52,842 bases of DNA from Dehalococcoidia bacterium (GCA_030619685.1 JAUXAX010000011.1:1-52842), one strand, 5' to 3'; shown: positions 1-7,827, counted from the stretch's first letter. Made by a program: numbers and translations. The notes: a model not told the origin generated them from the sequence alone.

Positions 1-148
1 TGATACCTGCCACTTTGACCGACAATTCCTCCAACCTCCCCAGACTCCCCAGGGGCTTGGTTAAGGTGTCCTGGCGAGCCCGCGCTACAGCCATGGCCCC
101 CTCATCCAGGGGCTTGATCTCCCGTATAACCTGCTCGAGCGGCCTCAT
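1..148 (-). CDS. cobT: CobT, nicotinate-nucleotide-dimethylbenzimidazole phosphoribosyltransferase (N-terminal part, runs off the window)
   Basis: Only the first 49 codons lie in the window. The translation starts [20 protein letters not shown] and contains [14 protein letters not shown], close to the conserved N-terminal segment of CobT proteins. CobT makes alpha-ribazole phosphate, the lower-ligand precursor of cobalamin, in the cytoplasm, and it also serves corrinoid salvage. The ATG at 148 follows a purine-rich GGGGGA stretch. It lies 27 bases downstream of the stop of the BtuF-like lipoprotein gene on the same strand, so the two are probably one transcript. The catalytic C-terminal region is outside the window. 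The identification rests on a short but distinctive segment. Confidence 0.85.
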   Translation of the reverse strand, partial: MRPLEQVIREIKPLDEGAMAVARARQDTLTKPLGSLGRLEELSVKVAGI

Positions 149-175
149 CTTGGAAATCCCCCTATTTGCCCGTGA

Positions 176-1114
176 CTAATCACTGAATAGCTCGGGATGG
201 ATAATCCTGGCCATCTCCTCCAAACCCTCTACGATGCGTGGGCCCGGGCGGTCGACCAGGTCGCCATCGACAACCCCAATGCGGTCTTCCCTGACCGCTG
301 TCATCCCCTGCCAGGTGGCAATCTTCTTTATCTCAGATGGCGATATAACCGCCGTACCCATCATGTCATTCACCAGGATGATCTCCGGGTCGGAGTCAAT
401 CAACTCCTCCATACTAAACTGTATCCAGGGCCCCTGGGCCTGGGCAGCAACATTCTCCCCACCAGCAAGGCTGATAAGGGCGTCGACAAAGGAGCCTGGC
501 CCCGCTGTCCACGGTTTGGTGGGATCAGTAGCGTCATACACGTAGAACACCCTGGGGCGGGGGGCATCCTCCACTGTAGCAATAACAGCATCAATGCGCT
601 CTTCGAGGTCGCTGATAAGTTCGCTGGCTTTTTGTTGGCTTCCGGTTATGTTCCCCAGCAGCTCGATGTTGCTGAGAACGCCATCGAGATCCTTGGGCTG
701 CAAAACGATAAACGGAATCCCCAGGCCCTCAAGTTGAGCAATATCAGCGACATGGCCATCATCGGTCAGGACGAGGTCGGGGTCCAGCGCCACAATCCTC
801 TCGATGCTAGGCGTAAAATAACCGCCGACTTTGGGCTTGTTCGTAGCTTCATCGGGGTAGTTGCAGTGGTCACTGACTCCAACAATCTTGTCACCAAGGT
901 CAAGGGCAAAAATGGTCTCGGTAATGCTCGGCACATGGGAGACGATCCTCTGAGGTATGCTTTCAAGGTACACTTCCCTTCCCTGGTCATCCGTTATTGC
1001 ACCCGGCGCAGCCACTTCCCTTCCCTGGTCACACGCGAGAACAGCAGCAATGACTATAAGCGCGCATATCAGCAATACGCTGACAAACATCGTTGTCTTG
1101 CCCTTTCTCAGCAT
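176..1114 (-). CDS. btuF: BtuF-like substrate-binding lipoprotein of a cobalamin/siderophore-type ABC importer
   Basis: A 312-residue periplasmic-binding-protein fold of the BtuF/FhuD type. Residues 1-27 form a signal peptide ending in a lipobox (AVLAC, Cys28), so it should be anchored to the outer face of the membrane. The segments RIVSHVPSITETIFALDLGD and LDPDLVL are typical of the first lobe of this family. The start ATG has GGAGG six bases upstream. It is followed by cobT, which makes a corrinoid (B12 or cobinamide) the most likely ligand and fits salvage in Dehalococcoidia. No permease or ATPase gene is in the window. An iron-siderophore ligand cannot be excluded from the protein alone. 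Confidence 0.8.
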   Translation of the reverse strand: MLRKGKTTMFVSVLLICALIVIAAVLACDQGREVAAPGAITDDQGREVYLESIPQRIVSHVPSITETIFALDLGDKIVGVSDHCNYPDEATNKPKVGGYFTPSIERIVALDPDLVLTDDGHVADIAQLEGLGIPFIVLQPKDLDGVLSNIELLGNITGSQQKASELISDLEERIDAVIATVEDAPRPRVFYVYDATDPTKPWTAGPGSFVDALISLAGGENVAAQAQGPWIQFSMEELIDSDPEIILVNDMMGTAVISPSEIKKIATWQGMTAVREDRIGVVDGDLVDRPGPRIVEGLEEMARIIHPELFSD

Positions 1115-1124
1115 GTCTTGCCTC

Positions 1125-1205
1125 CATTTCTATGTAACCGACCTGGTATCCGTCATGTTCCTGTCACATTGCCACTTGCACCCATCCCTTACCAGCGGGA
1201 GAAAA
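1125..1205 (-). promoter_or_regulatory. Possible divergent cobalamin riboswitch in the btuF-cobT leader
   Basis: Read on the minus strand, the leader contains in order GGGTGCAAG, GGCAATGTGACAGG and GACGGATACCAGG, ending about 15 bases before the btuF start. Order and spacing resemble three conserved blocks of cobalamin riboswitches (GGTGAAA; GCCACTGTGA; AGTCCGGATACC), but each block has mismatches. A further small hairpin (GTGGA/TCCAC) lies upstream near 1213-1228. The genes downstream fit B12 control. I could not fold it or compare it with a covariance model, so this is a suggestion only. Confidence 0.4.
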
Positions 1206-1320
1206 TCCATAAATGTGGAGTTTAATCCACTATTTGGGATAATAGTACCGATCTCTGAAGATGTCAATATCCTTCTATAGTTTCTTTGTTGAGAATCATG
1301 GCTTCCCTCTATGGTTGTCA

Positions 1321-1367
1321 GAAAAAAGGAAAAACGGCGTGGGGAGCTACTCCTGCCCCTCACGCCG
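1321..1367 (-). terminator. Intrinsic terminator after the COG1497-type regulator
   Basis: On the minus strand a GC-rich hairpin (arms CGGCGTG and CACGCCG, extended inward by a G-run/C-run pairing) is followed directly by GTTTTTCCTTTTTTC. It lies about 50 bases beyond the stop of the regulator gene. It separates that gene from the btuF-cobT leader on the same strand. Confidence 0.8.
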
Positions 1368-1414
1368 GCCCGAGGTAATTAGAAGAATGTAGCTATTGGG
1401 AAGTACTGCGCCCT

Positions 1415-2200
1415 CTAGTTTTCTCGCGCATCGAGAATTTCATAATCTATGTCTTTTTCCTCCAGCATTCTCAACAGAGCCGAAGTGTCATCATCGACGC
1501 AAACAACTGCCGGAGATATGCCGCTCCGCGCCGCTTCTACAACCGCCTCCCTCACACCATAGAAACACTTTGGCTCTACGCCTGCCTTCCTCAGGGCAAT
1601 CAAAGCCTCTATACCAATGGCACCAACTAGCTGTTTATCCTTGACCATCTTCTTCAACCTACTGAAGTCCGTCCGTCTCGATCCGCCTCCCTGTATGCCA
1701 GGTATCCTCAAGACTGTCACCCTCCCCACCTCAAGCGGCACAATCCCAGTAATGTTAGAGACGCCCACATCTTCACCTTTTCTCGCGCTGGAAACAGCCA
1801 CCCCTTTGGCCTCAGCTTCTAAGTCATCGGTTGCAAGCAATAAACCGTCTCTCATCAACAGCCCGACTTCCTGTCCCTCAGACACATCACAATCCGCTAC
1901 TGCAGCAGAGACCGATACGCTGGCTATCGCACTTTGCACAGCATCGGAATAATCACGCCATTCCCTAAGCCCCTTCAGCATCCAGTCCACGCCTTCTCTG
2001 GTCACTCTATATTTCGATCGTCCCTCTGAGATGAGCCAACCGTCTTTCACGAGCTCCCTCACATAGTCTGAGACAGCCTGGGGACTCAGGTCCAGCCTTT
2101 GGGCAATGTCCCTCTGCTGTATATCCGGCTGATTTGCGGCTACCTCTACCAGAATCTGAAACTTCGTGGCCATGTTTATGCTTCGCAGTAGCTGTGTCAT
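1415..2200 (-). CDS. Winged-helix (MarR/ArsR-like) transcriptional regulator of the COG1497 type
   Basis: A 261-residue protein when started at the ATG at 2200, which follows a G-rich stretch (GGTTGGGGGTTAGAC). The frame stays open for 53 more codons upstream, but that part does not look like protein. Residues 10-75 form a winged helix: ATKFQILVEVAANQPDIQQ, then RDIAQRLDLSPQAVSDYVRE, then a KYRVTREGVDWM wing. The C-terminal ~170 residues are a separate domain (GVEPKCFYGVREAVVEAARS, VVCVDDDTSALLRMLEEKDI) that resembles proteins annotated as predicted regulators in archaea and Dehalococcoidia. The ligand is unknown. It lies divergent to the phosphate-uptake operon and upstream of btuF, so either could be its target; the sequence does not decide. 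Confidence 0.65.
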   Translation of the reverse strand: MTQLLRSINMATKFQILVEVAANQPDIQQRDIAQRLDLSPQAVSDYVRELVKDGWLISEGRSKYRVTREGVDWMLKGLREWRDYSDAVQSAIASVSVSAAVADCDVSEGQEVGLLMRDGLLLATDDLEAEAKGVAVSSARKGEDVGVSNITGIVPLEVGRVTVLRIPGIQGGGSRRTDFSRLKKMVKDKQLVGAIGIEALIALRKAGVEPKCFYGVREAVVEAARSGISPAVVCVDDDTSALLRMLEEKDIDYEILDAREN

Positions 2201-2360
2201 GTCTAACCCCCAACCAGACAAATACCCTATTATTGTTAATAATTCACGAGTAGTGTAAGCTATTTCGAGGGAAATTGAAAGAGCGCCCCCGAAAGCAACA
2301 TTAAGGTAAGGTAGACAGGTAGGAATGAACAGGTTGCCGGATAATCTCAATATGCACATC

Positions 2361-2389
2361 TTGACAATTGGCTGGCTCTAATCTAGTAT
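2361..2389 (+). promoter_or_regulatory. Sigma-70-type promoter of the phosphate-uptake operon
   Basis: TTGACA at 2361-2366, a 17-base spacer, then TAGTAT at 2384-2389. It would produce a leader of about 165 bases before the DUF47 gene. Confidence 0.65.
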
Positions 2390-2390
2390 T

Positions 2391-2505
2391 CTAGTGGGGT
2401 CAAAGCCACAAGCGTAGCACTAAGGCAGGCGTATATTGCCCAGAGCGAGTAAAAAGCGAAGCACTACTTCTGTTATGGCTGACCCTACCCCATCCAACCC
2501 ACTAG
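2391..2505 (+). promoter_or_regulatory. Long structured leader RNA of the phosphate-uptake operon
   Basis: Immediately downstream of the promoter the RNA could form a large hairpin. CTAGTG (2391-2396) pairs with CACTAG (2500-2505), and GGGTCA plus GCCA (2397-2408, two-base AA bulge) pairs with TGGCTGACCC (2476-2485). The enclosed ~67 bases contain smaller inverted repeats. I do not recognise a known riboswitch class. The arms are long enough that chance is unlikely, but regulation is not shown. Confidence 0.4.
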
Positions 2506-2560
2506 CTTCTGTTGTTAGGCACCTTTTTGTCACATCTTCACTACCTCTGAGAGGTGAACT

Positions 2561-3187
2561 TTGCCTAGATTCTCACTAATGCCCAGCGAACCGAAGTTCT
2601 TCGACCTCTTCGAGAGGAGTGTAGCCAATGTGGCCACCGCTGCCAAGGAGCTTGCCAACTTCTTCGAGGATTACACAAATGTGCCCCAAAAGGTGGCCCG
2701 AATGACTGAGCTTGAGCATAATGGTGATGCCATCACTCACCAGATAATGGAACAACTGCACCGCACCTTCGTGACACCCCTTGACCGCGAGGATATCTAT
2801 CTCCTCACTGAGAATTTGGATGACGTGATGGATTTTATGGAGGGTGCTGCCAACGCCATGCTTCTTTACCGCATCGAGCAGCCCACGACCAGGGCACAGG
2901 AGCTGGCAGCCATCCTGGTTGCGGTGACCGACGAATTAGTGATAGCGGTGCCGCTTCTTCGCAACCGCTCCAAGATGAAGGAGATATTGCAGCACTGTGT
3001 CGAGATCAACCGGTTGGAAAACGAAGCCGATGCTATAGTGCGCTTTGCCCTGGCTGAGCTATTCGATGGCACACCGATTACTGATGTCATCAAGTGGCGT
3101 GAGGTATACGAGCACCTGGAGAACGCCGTCGACAAGGGCGAAGACGTAGCAAACGTCCTCGAGGGCGTGGTGCTCAAGCATGGCTGA
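2561..3187 (+). CDS. DUF47 (PhoU-like) phosphate-transport accessory protein
   Basis: A 208-residue helical protein of the DUF47/PhoU-like family that is usually encoded beside PiT phosphate permeases and is thought to modulate them. Typical segments are FFDLFERSVANVATAAKELA near the start and LEHNGDAITHQIMEQLHRTF with FVTPLDREDIYLLTENLDDV (residues ~50-90). The length is normal for the family. Two starts are possible: TTG at 2561, four bases after GAGGTG, or ATG at 2579. The first matches the ribosome-binding site better. The gene overlaps the following pit gene by eight bases, so translation is probably coupled. Confidence 0.88.
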   Translation: MPRFSLMPSEPKFFDLFERSVANVATAAKELANFFEDYTNVPQKVARMTELEHNGDAITHQIMEQLHRTFVTPLDREDIYLLTENLDDVMDFMEGAANAMLLYRIEQPTTRAQELAAILVAVTDELVIAVPLLRNRSKMKEILQHCVEINRLENEADAIVRFALAELFDGTPITDVIKWREVYEHLENAVDKGEDVANVLEGVVLKHG

Positions 3188-4196
3188 TTCCTTCTTTCTG
3201 CTCGTCCTGATCATCGTAGCTGCTCTGGGTTTCGGTTTCTCCAATGGTCTCAACGACGCTGCCAATGCCATCGCCACCGCTATCGGCAGCCGCGTCCTCT
3301 CCCCCCGCACCGCCGTCATCATGGCGGCCTTCTTCAACCTTGTAGGAACCCTGAGTGGGGCTTTACTTGGCGCTTATGTTGCCAAGACAATCGGCAAAGG
3401 AATCGTTACGCCCGGAGCGCTTATGGATTCAGGGTTGGGGCTCTATGTGGTGGTTGCCGGTGTTGCCGCAGCCATAATCTGGGTTATTGCTGCCACCTAC
3501 TACGGGATGCCGCTGAGCGTATCCCACTCTCTGGTGGCGGGGTTGCTGGGGGCAGGGATAGCCGCCGTGGGCACCGGCGCTATCGTCTGGGGGGTTCTTG
3601 GCAAGGTGCTACTGGCGGTCATTCTCGCTCCCCTTTTGGGCTTTGCTGGCGGCTTTGGTCTTATGGTTATTATCATGTGGCTGTTTCGACGCAGCCCGCC
3701 GGACACGGTGAACAATATCTTCAGCAAAGTGCAAATCATCGCCGCCGCCTTCGTGGCCTATGCCCACGGCAAGAATGACGGACAGATGCCAATTGGTATC
3801 ATCGCGTTGGGGCTGATGATTTATAGTGGGGAACAGTTCGACATTCCACTTTGGGTGATATTCGCCTCTGCAATATCCGTTGCTCTGGGCATTGCCTTCG
3901 GCGGGTGGCGGGTAATACGAACAGTTGGCACCAGAATCACCACCCTCCGCCCCGTCCATGGCTCCGCCGTCGAGATGTCAGCAGCAGCAGTAATCGAGGC
4001 TGCCTCCAACCTGGGCATTCCGGTAAGCACTACCCAGTGCATCAGCAGCTCGGTCATGGGTGTGGGTGCTACCAGACGCCTCTCAGCAGTGAGATGGGGT
4101 GTAGCGCGCAACATGGTGATAGCCTGGGTAGCAACCTTCCCGATTTGCGCTGGCCTGGGCTGGCTCCTAGCAAAGGTTTTGGGGCTTATTGGCTAA
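3180..4196 (+). CDS. pit: PiT-family inorganic phosphate transporter
   Basis: A 338-residue multi-pass membrane protein with the two PiT signature regions. One is near the N-terminus (GFSNGLNDAANAIATAIGSR) and the second is in the C-terminal half (AYAHGKNDGQMPIGI). GMPLSVSHSLVAGLLGAGIA and GIPVSTTQCISSSVMG are the paired inverted-repeat segments of the family. It imports phosphate (probably as a metal-phosphate complex) driven by the ion gradient. The ATG overlaps the end of the DUF47 gene, forming a standard accessory/permease pair. The stop lies 24 bases from the convergent serA stop, and no clear terminator is visible between them. Confidence 0.95.
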   Translation: MADSFFLLVLIIVAALGFGFSNGLNDAANAIATAIGSRVLSPRTAVIMAAFFNLVGTLSGALLGAYVAKTIGKGIVTPGALMDSGLGLYVVVAGVAAAIIWVIAATYYGMPLSVSHSLVAGLLGAGIAAVGTGAIVWGVLGKVLLAVILAPLLGFAGGFGLMVIIMWLFRRSPPDTVNNIFSKVQIIAAAFVAYAHGKNDGQMPIGIIALGLMIYSGEQFDIPLWVIFASAISVALGIAFGGWRVIRTVGTRITTLRPVHGSAVEMSAAAVIEAASNLGIPVSTTQCISSSVMGVGATRRLSAVRWGVARNMVIAWVATFPICAGLGWLLAKVLGLIG

Positions 4197-4220
4197 ACTT
4201 CAAGAAGGTGAGGCCACCCG

Positions 4221-5801
4221 CTAAAACTTCACCAGTTTGGCAGTATAGACATCGGGGATAGCCAGAAGCTGCTGGCGCACCTCTTCGTTGACTTCCCTGT
4301 CCAGAGCAAGCAGCATCAGCGCTCGACCTCGGGGCTCGAGCCGTCCCACCTGCATCGAGCTTATATTGACATCAGCACTGCCGGTTACCACACCTACCGC
4401 CCCGATGAGGCCAGGACGGTCAAGATGATCGCTGAATAGCCAATAGCCTCCCGTAGGCACAATATCGATCCAGTAGCTGTTGACCCGGACGATATGCGTT
4501 TCCCCCCTCATCAGCGTGCCGGTCACCGTGGTCGTCCCGACGTCGGTGGTAATCTCGACAGAGATGAGATTGGTGTAGTTCTCACACTTCGCCGTCTTCT
4601 GCTCAATTACCTTCAGCCCCCGGCTCTGGGCTATGACGCTGGCGTTCACCAGGTTAACCCGCTCCTCAGTGACCGACTCTAAGAGTCCGCCCAATACCGC
4701 CGCCTTGAGAGCCGTATTATCGTAGTCGGCGATCTCGCCCTCGTATTTGATCACAATAGTATCTGTATGCCCCTCAGCAAGCTGAGTACACAACTTCCCC
4801 ACATCAGAGGCTACAGCCAGGAAAGGCGTCAATACCGAGGCGGTTTCGGGGGGCATCAGGGGGACATTGACCGCATAGCGGGCAGGACGCCCCTTGAGCA
4901 CAGCTAAAACCTGCTCCGCTACATCCACCGCCACAGTCGTCTGCGCCTCAGCGGTCGAGGCGCCCAGGTGAGGAGTCGCGATGACCTTATCGCTCTTGAG
5001 AAGGATATTATCCCGTGCTGGCTCCTCGGCGAACACGTCTACAGCAGCGCCAGCTACCCTACCCTCTTCGATGGCCTTGTAGAGCGCTTCCTCATCTATT
5101 ACCCCGCCCCGGGCGGTGTTGATGAACCTCACCGTGGGTTTGACCAGAGACAGCTCCTCGTCCCCTATGAATCCCTTCGTAGCCTTTGTAAGCGGGACAT
5201 GAATTGTGATAAAGTCAGATCCTCTCAACAATTGCTCCCACGAGACCAGCTCCACTCCCAGATGCTGAGCCTGTTCCTTGGAGACGAAGGGGTCATGCGC
5301 AACGATCTTCATCTCCAACGCCTTGGCCATTCTTGCGACCTCGGACCCCACGCGACCCAGCCCGATTATGCCCAGCGTCTTGTTGCGCACCTCAGTGCCG
5401 ATAAACTCTTGTCGACTCCACTCGCCTGATTTCAGCTTGGTGCATGCTTGAGGTACATGGCGAGCCAGTGCGAGTAAGAGAGTCAGGGTATGTTCGGCAG
5501 TGGATATGACGTTTCCCGCAGGGGCGTTGACTACCACGATCCCCCGCCTGGTTGCCGCCTCAAGATCGATGTTCTCCACGCCTATCCCGGCGCGGCCGAT
5601 AACCTGAAGCCTCCGCCCCACCTCGATAACCTCAGCAGGAACCTTGGTCTCACTGCGAACCACCAGGGCGTCGTAATCGCCGATAACACCTGCCAACTCA
5701 TCGGGCTTTAGCCCCAACCTGACGTCCACCGTGGCTTCAGAAGTTAGAGCTGCTACTCCCTCATCAGCAATGGGATCTGCAACCAGGATTTTCCAACTCA
5801 T
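4221..5801 (-). CDS. serA: D-3-phosphoglycerate dehydrogenase
   Basis: A 526-residue long-form SerA, the first step of serine synthesis: 3-phosphoglycerate to 3-phosphohydroxypyruvate with NAD. The substrate domain contains GRAGIGVENIDLEAATRRGI. The NAD-binding motif is LGIIGLGRVGSEVA (around residue 145). The catalytic Arg, Glu and His are in NTARGGVIDE, FAEEPA and ATPHLGASTAEA. The last ~75 residues (DRPGLIGAVGVVTGSADVNI) are an ACT domain, and an ASB-like intervening domain precedes it, as in Mycobacterium and Bacillus SerA. It follows a class-V aminotransferase on the same strand, separated by 88 bases that contain a palindromic repeat. Confidence 0.96.
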   Translation of the reverse strand: MSWKILVADPIADEGVAALTSEATVDVRLGLKPDELAGVIGDYDALVVRSETKVPAEVIEVGRRLQVIGRAGIGVENIDLEAATRRGIVVVNAPAGNVISTAEHTLTLLLALARHVPQACTKLKSGEWSRQEFIGTEVRNKTLGIIGLGRVGSEVARMAKALEMKIVAHDPFVSKEQAQHLGVELVSWEQLLRGSDFITIHVPLTKATKGFIGDEELSLVKPTVRFINTARGGVIDEEALYKAIEEGRVAGAAVDVFAEEPARDNILLKSDKVIATPHLGASTAEAQTTVAVDVAEQVLAVLKGRPARYAVNVPLMPPETASVLTPFLAVASDVGKLCTQLAEGHTDTIVIKYEGEIADYDNTALKAAVLGGLLESVTEERVNLVNASVIAQSRGLKVIEQKTAKCENYTNLISVEITTDVGTTTVTGTLMRGETHIVRVNSYWIDIVPTGGYWLFSDHLDRPGLIGAVGVVTGSADVNISSMQVGRLEPRGRALMLLALDREVNEEVRQQLLAIPDVYTAKLVKF

Positions 5802-5828
5802 AACACAAATCTCAGGGTACTATCTGTT

Positions 5829-5887
5829 GTAGCGTTGTGACTCCTGTCACGACGCAGAATCCGTTGCCACAAGAGTGGCAACGCTAC
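5829..5887. repeat. Palindromic REP/MITE-like element, copy A
   Basis: A 59-bp unit between the aminotransferase and serA. Its ends are inverted copies (GTAGCGTTG ... CAACGCTAC). Inside are two hairpins: GTGAC-TCCT-GTCAC, and TTGCCAC-AAGA-GTGGCAA. A second copy lies at 9099-9155 with the same architecture but compensating changes in the first stem. This indicates an interspersed element whose structure, not only its sequence, is conserved. Confidence 0.8.
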
Positions 5888-5889
5888 CT

Positions 5890-6984
5890 CTATCCCCCAG
5901 GCAGCTTATACCCTAATTTGGGCAAAGCAAGGCGCAACTGTGCGATCGCATCATCGACATCAGCCTCAGTCACAAAGCCGAGATGACCGATGCGAAATAT
6001 CTTCCCCGCCAAGCTCCCTTGCCCTCCAGCGAGGACTATACCGTGCTCCTCCCTCACAATATCGACCAGCCTCTTGGAATCAATTCCACTGGGGGAGTTG
6101 ACAGCGGTAACAGTATTCGAGGCATGTTTCCCATCGGCGAAAAGCGACAAGCCTAGCGACTTCACTCCCTCCCTGGTCCTCTGACCCAGACGAGCATGTC
6201 GGGCGAAGATGTTAGGCAATCCTTCCTCAACCATCATCCCCAGAGCGATCTCAAGAGCATAAAAGACCGAAATCGCTGGAGTCCAGGGGGTTTGACTTCT
6301 CTCCAAGAAGCCCTTAGCCGTTGAGAAGTCCCAATAGAAGCGCGGCATCTTGGCTTCAGCATGTGCCTGCCAGCCACGCGGGCCGACGCTGACAAATGCT
6401 AGACCAGGGGGTACCATCCACCCTTTTTGCGAGCCGGTGACCACCACATCGCACCCCCAGGCATCAACCTGCAAGTCGATGCAGCCGAGGCTGCTGATGG
6501 CATCGACCAACAGCAGCTTATCATACTGTCTAACCAGATTGCCGATAGCAGCCAGGTCGTTGGTTACCCCCGTAGAGGTCTCGTTGTGAGTAACCAGCAC
6601 TGCCTTAATCTTAGTGTCAGATTCAAGGGCCCGCTTTGCGGCGTCTGGGTCAACAGCCTGTCCCCACTCAAACGTCGATCGGGTCACCTCGGCTCCAAAC
6701 CGCTCAGCGATAGTTGCGAATCTATCCCCAAAAACGCCGTTGGATAGCGATAACACCCTGTCTTCCGGGGACAGGGAATTAACAATGGCAGCCTCCATAG
6801 CCCCTGTGCCCGAGGAGGTGAGTATGAAAACATCGCCCTTCGTCTGAAACAACTCCTTGAGCCTTGAGGTCACTTGGTGGATTAGCGTTCCGAATTCCTT
6901 CCCCCGATGGTTGATCATCTGTTTGCTCATCGCCCGGAGAACATTCTCGGGGCATGGGGTGGGCCCTGGGATACGCAGATTCAC
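5890..6984 (-). CDS. Class-V PLP-dependent aminotransferase (serine/alanine-glyoxylate type)
   Basis: A 364-residue fold-type I aminotransferase of the alanine-glyoxylate/serine-pyruvate family. Family marks are the N-terminal IPGPTPCPENVLRAM, the cofactor-phosphate segment LTSSGTGAMEAAIVN, the Asp of LLVDAISSLG, and the PLP lysine in VVTGSQKGWMVPPGL (about residue 187). The gene lies directly upstream of serA on the same strand. That makes it a likely partner in the serine pathway, acting as phosphoserine or serine transaminase; this is inferred from position, and other amino donors are possible. It has a strong AAGGAGG ribosome-binding site about nine bases before the ATG. Confidence 0.88.
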   Translation of the reverse strand: MNLRIPGPTPCPENVLRAMSKQMINHRGKEFGTLIHQVTSRLKELFQTKGDVFILTSSGTGAMEAAIVNSLSPEDRVLSLSNGVFGDRFATIAERFGAEVTRSTFEWGQAVDPDAAKRALESDTKIKAVLVTHNETSTGVTNDLAAIGNLVRQYDKLLLVDAISSLGCIDLQVDAWGCDVVVTGSQKGWMVPPGLAFVSVGPRGWQAHAEAKMPRFYWDFSTAKGFLERSQTPWTPAISVFYALEIALGMMVEEGLPNIFARHARLGQRTREGVKSLGLSLFADGKHASNTVTAVNSPSGIDSKRLVDIVREEHGIVLAGGQGSLAGKIFRIGHLGFVTEADVDDAIAQLRLALPKLGYKLPGG

Positions 6985-7051
6985 AGATTTCCTCCTTACA
7001 ATACTAACCCTAAATATAACCTAAGCAGTGAAAGGGGTCAAGGCAGTAATA

Positions 7052-7080
7052 TTGCATAGAATGAGCCATTCTGCTAGAAT
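7052..7080 (+). promoter_or_regulatory. Promoter of the HNH endonuclease gene with a palindrome in its spacer
   Basis: TTGCAT (7052-7057), a 17-base spacer and TAGAAT (7075-7080). The spacer carries a perfect inverted repeat AGAATG-AGC-CATTCT (7058-7072), which could be an operator. Transcription would begin only about 15 bases before the start codon. Confidence 0.55.
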
Positions 7081-7101
7081 CTGCACTGAGTGGAGAGCAT
7101 T

Positions 7102-7608
7102 GTGATAAATTCCCCGGTCCTTGTCCTAAACCAGAACTACGAGCCGCTCAATGTTTGCCGGGCACGGCGGGCGGTTGTGCTGCTCTGGGGAGGCAAGGCT
7201 GAGGTTTTGGAGAATAACTCGGATATTATCCATAGTCCCTCTATTGCTATACCTGTGCCATCGGTAATCCGCCTTGCTTACATGATCAAGCGGCCACGCA
7301 TGCAACGGAGATTGAGCCGACACGAGGTTTTCATTCGAGACAATTACACCTGTCAGTACTGCGGCAGAGAGACGAGAGAACTCACCATAGACCATATTAT
7401 CCCGCGGTTCCTCGGAGGCGCACATGCCTGGGATAATTTGGTAAGCGCGTGCAAGGTGTGTAACCAACGTAAGGCAGGGCGTCCACCCGAGGTAGCCAGG
7501 ATGAAGCTCCTACGCAAACCCTCCACACCACCCACTGGCCGTTGCTACCTCATGTATAGATGCCCTGAAGGACGCCCTGAATGGCAGAAGTACATCGAAA
7601 ATTGGTAA
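7102..7608 (+). CDS. HNH endonuclease domain protein
   Basis: About 168 residues. The N-terminal part (VLVLNQNYEPLNVCRARRAV) is the typical opening of a widespread bacterial HNH family. The nuclease motif follows: RDNYTCQYCGRETRELTIDH, then IIPRFLGGAHAWDNLVSACK and CKVCNQRKAGR. The two CxxC pairs bind the structural zinc, and the DH pair is catalytic. The frame opens at GTG 7090, but GTG 7102 is preferred because TGGAGAG lies six bases upstream. This family is often found as a single housekeeping-like gene without a methylase, and none is near here. Its natural substrate is unknown. Confidence 0.88.
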   Translation: MINSPVLVLNQNYEPLNVCRARRAVVLLWGGKAEVLENNSDIIHSPSIAIPVPSVIRLAYMIKRPRMQRRLSRHEVFIRDNYTCQYCGRETRELTIDHIIPRFLGGAHAWDNLVSACKVCNQRKAGRPPEVARMKLLRKPSTPPTGRCYLMYRCPEGRPEWQKYIENW

Positions 7609-7637
7609 CAAAAGTTAACTTCGCAAAGCCCATAAAC

Positions 7638-7665
7638 TTGACAACGCTGCCGAGATTGCTATAAT
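7638..7665 (+). promoter_or_regulatory. Strong sigma-70-type promoter of the pantothenate operon
   Basis: TTGACA (7638-7643), a 16-base spacer and TATAAT (7660-7665): both boxes match the consensus exactly. Transcription should start near 7671, immediately at the first pan hairpin. Confidence 0.85.
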
Positions 7666-7670
7666 CATAA

Positions 7671-7769
7671 TTCCTATCGACCCTTCGGGGCGGTAAGGAG
7701 TGGTTGCTCTTTCAAAAGCTAGTCGCTTGGATCGGGCACGACCGAGACGGCAAAACATCGAGCTTTGAA
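7671..7769 (+). ncRNA. Tandem pan-type RNA motif in the pantothenate leader
   Basis: Two hairpins of identical design lie between the promoter and a terminator. Hairpin 1 (7671-7700): lower stem TTCC/GGAG, then TATCG/CGGTA, an unpaired A on each side of that five-pair helix, upper stem CCC/GGG and a TTCG loop. Hairpin 2 (7722-7751): lower stem GTCG/CGGC, middle helix CTTGG/CCGAG, the same two bulged A residues, upper stem TCG/CGA and a GGCA loop. The primary sequences differ, but the two bulged adenosines sit at identical places. An outer helix (TTCAAAAGCT 7711-7720 with AGCTTTGAA 7761-7769) encloses hairpin 2. The pan motif is known from Chloroflexi and others, upstream of pantothenate genes, often in tandem, and is defined by a hairpin with two bulged A residues. 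Confidence 0.82.
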
Positions 7770-7781
7770 TTCGCTTGTGAT

Positions 7782-7816
7782 AAAGCCTTCTTGGGCTACG
7801 CCCGGGAAGGCTTTTT
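7782..7816 (+). terminator. Intrinsic terminator/attenuator in the pantothenate leader
   Basis: Stem AAAGCCTTC (7782-7790) with GAAGGCTTT (7806-7814), inner TGGGC/GCCC pairing, and a T-run. It lies after the tandem pan RNA and 12 bases before the first gene of the operon. Its location inside the leader suggests attenuation rather than the end of an upstream transcript. Confidence 0.85.
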
Positions 7817-7827
7817 AGTTGATAGAA

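Noticed and set aside
197..1225. 342-codon plus-strand frame opposite btuF
   Set aside because: It is antisense to a clear lipoprotein gene with a signal peptide and ribosome-binding site. The translation has no recognisable domain.
5829..5887. Palindromic repeat considered as a terminator of the aminotransferase transcript
   Set aside because: No T-run follows on the minus strand, and the same unit occurs inside the pantothenate operon, so it is better explained as an interspersed repeat.
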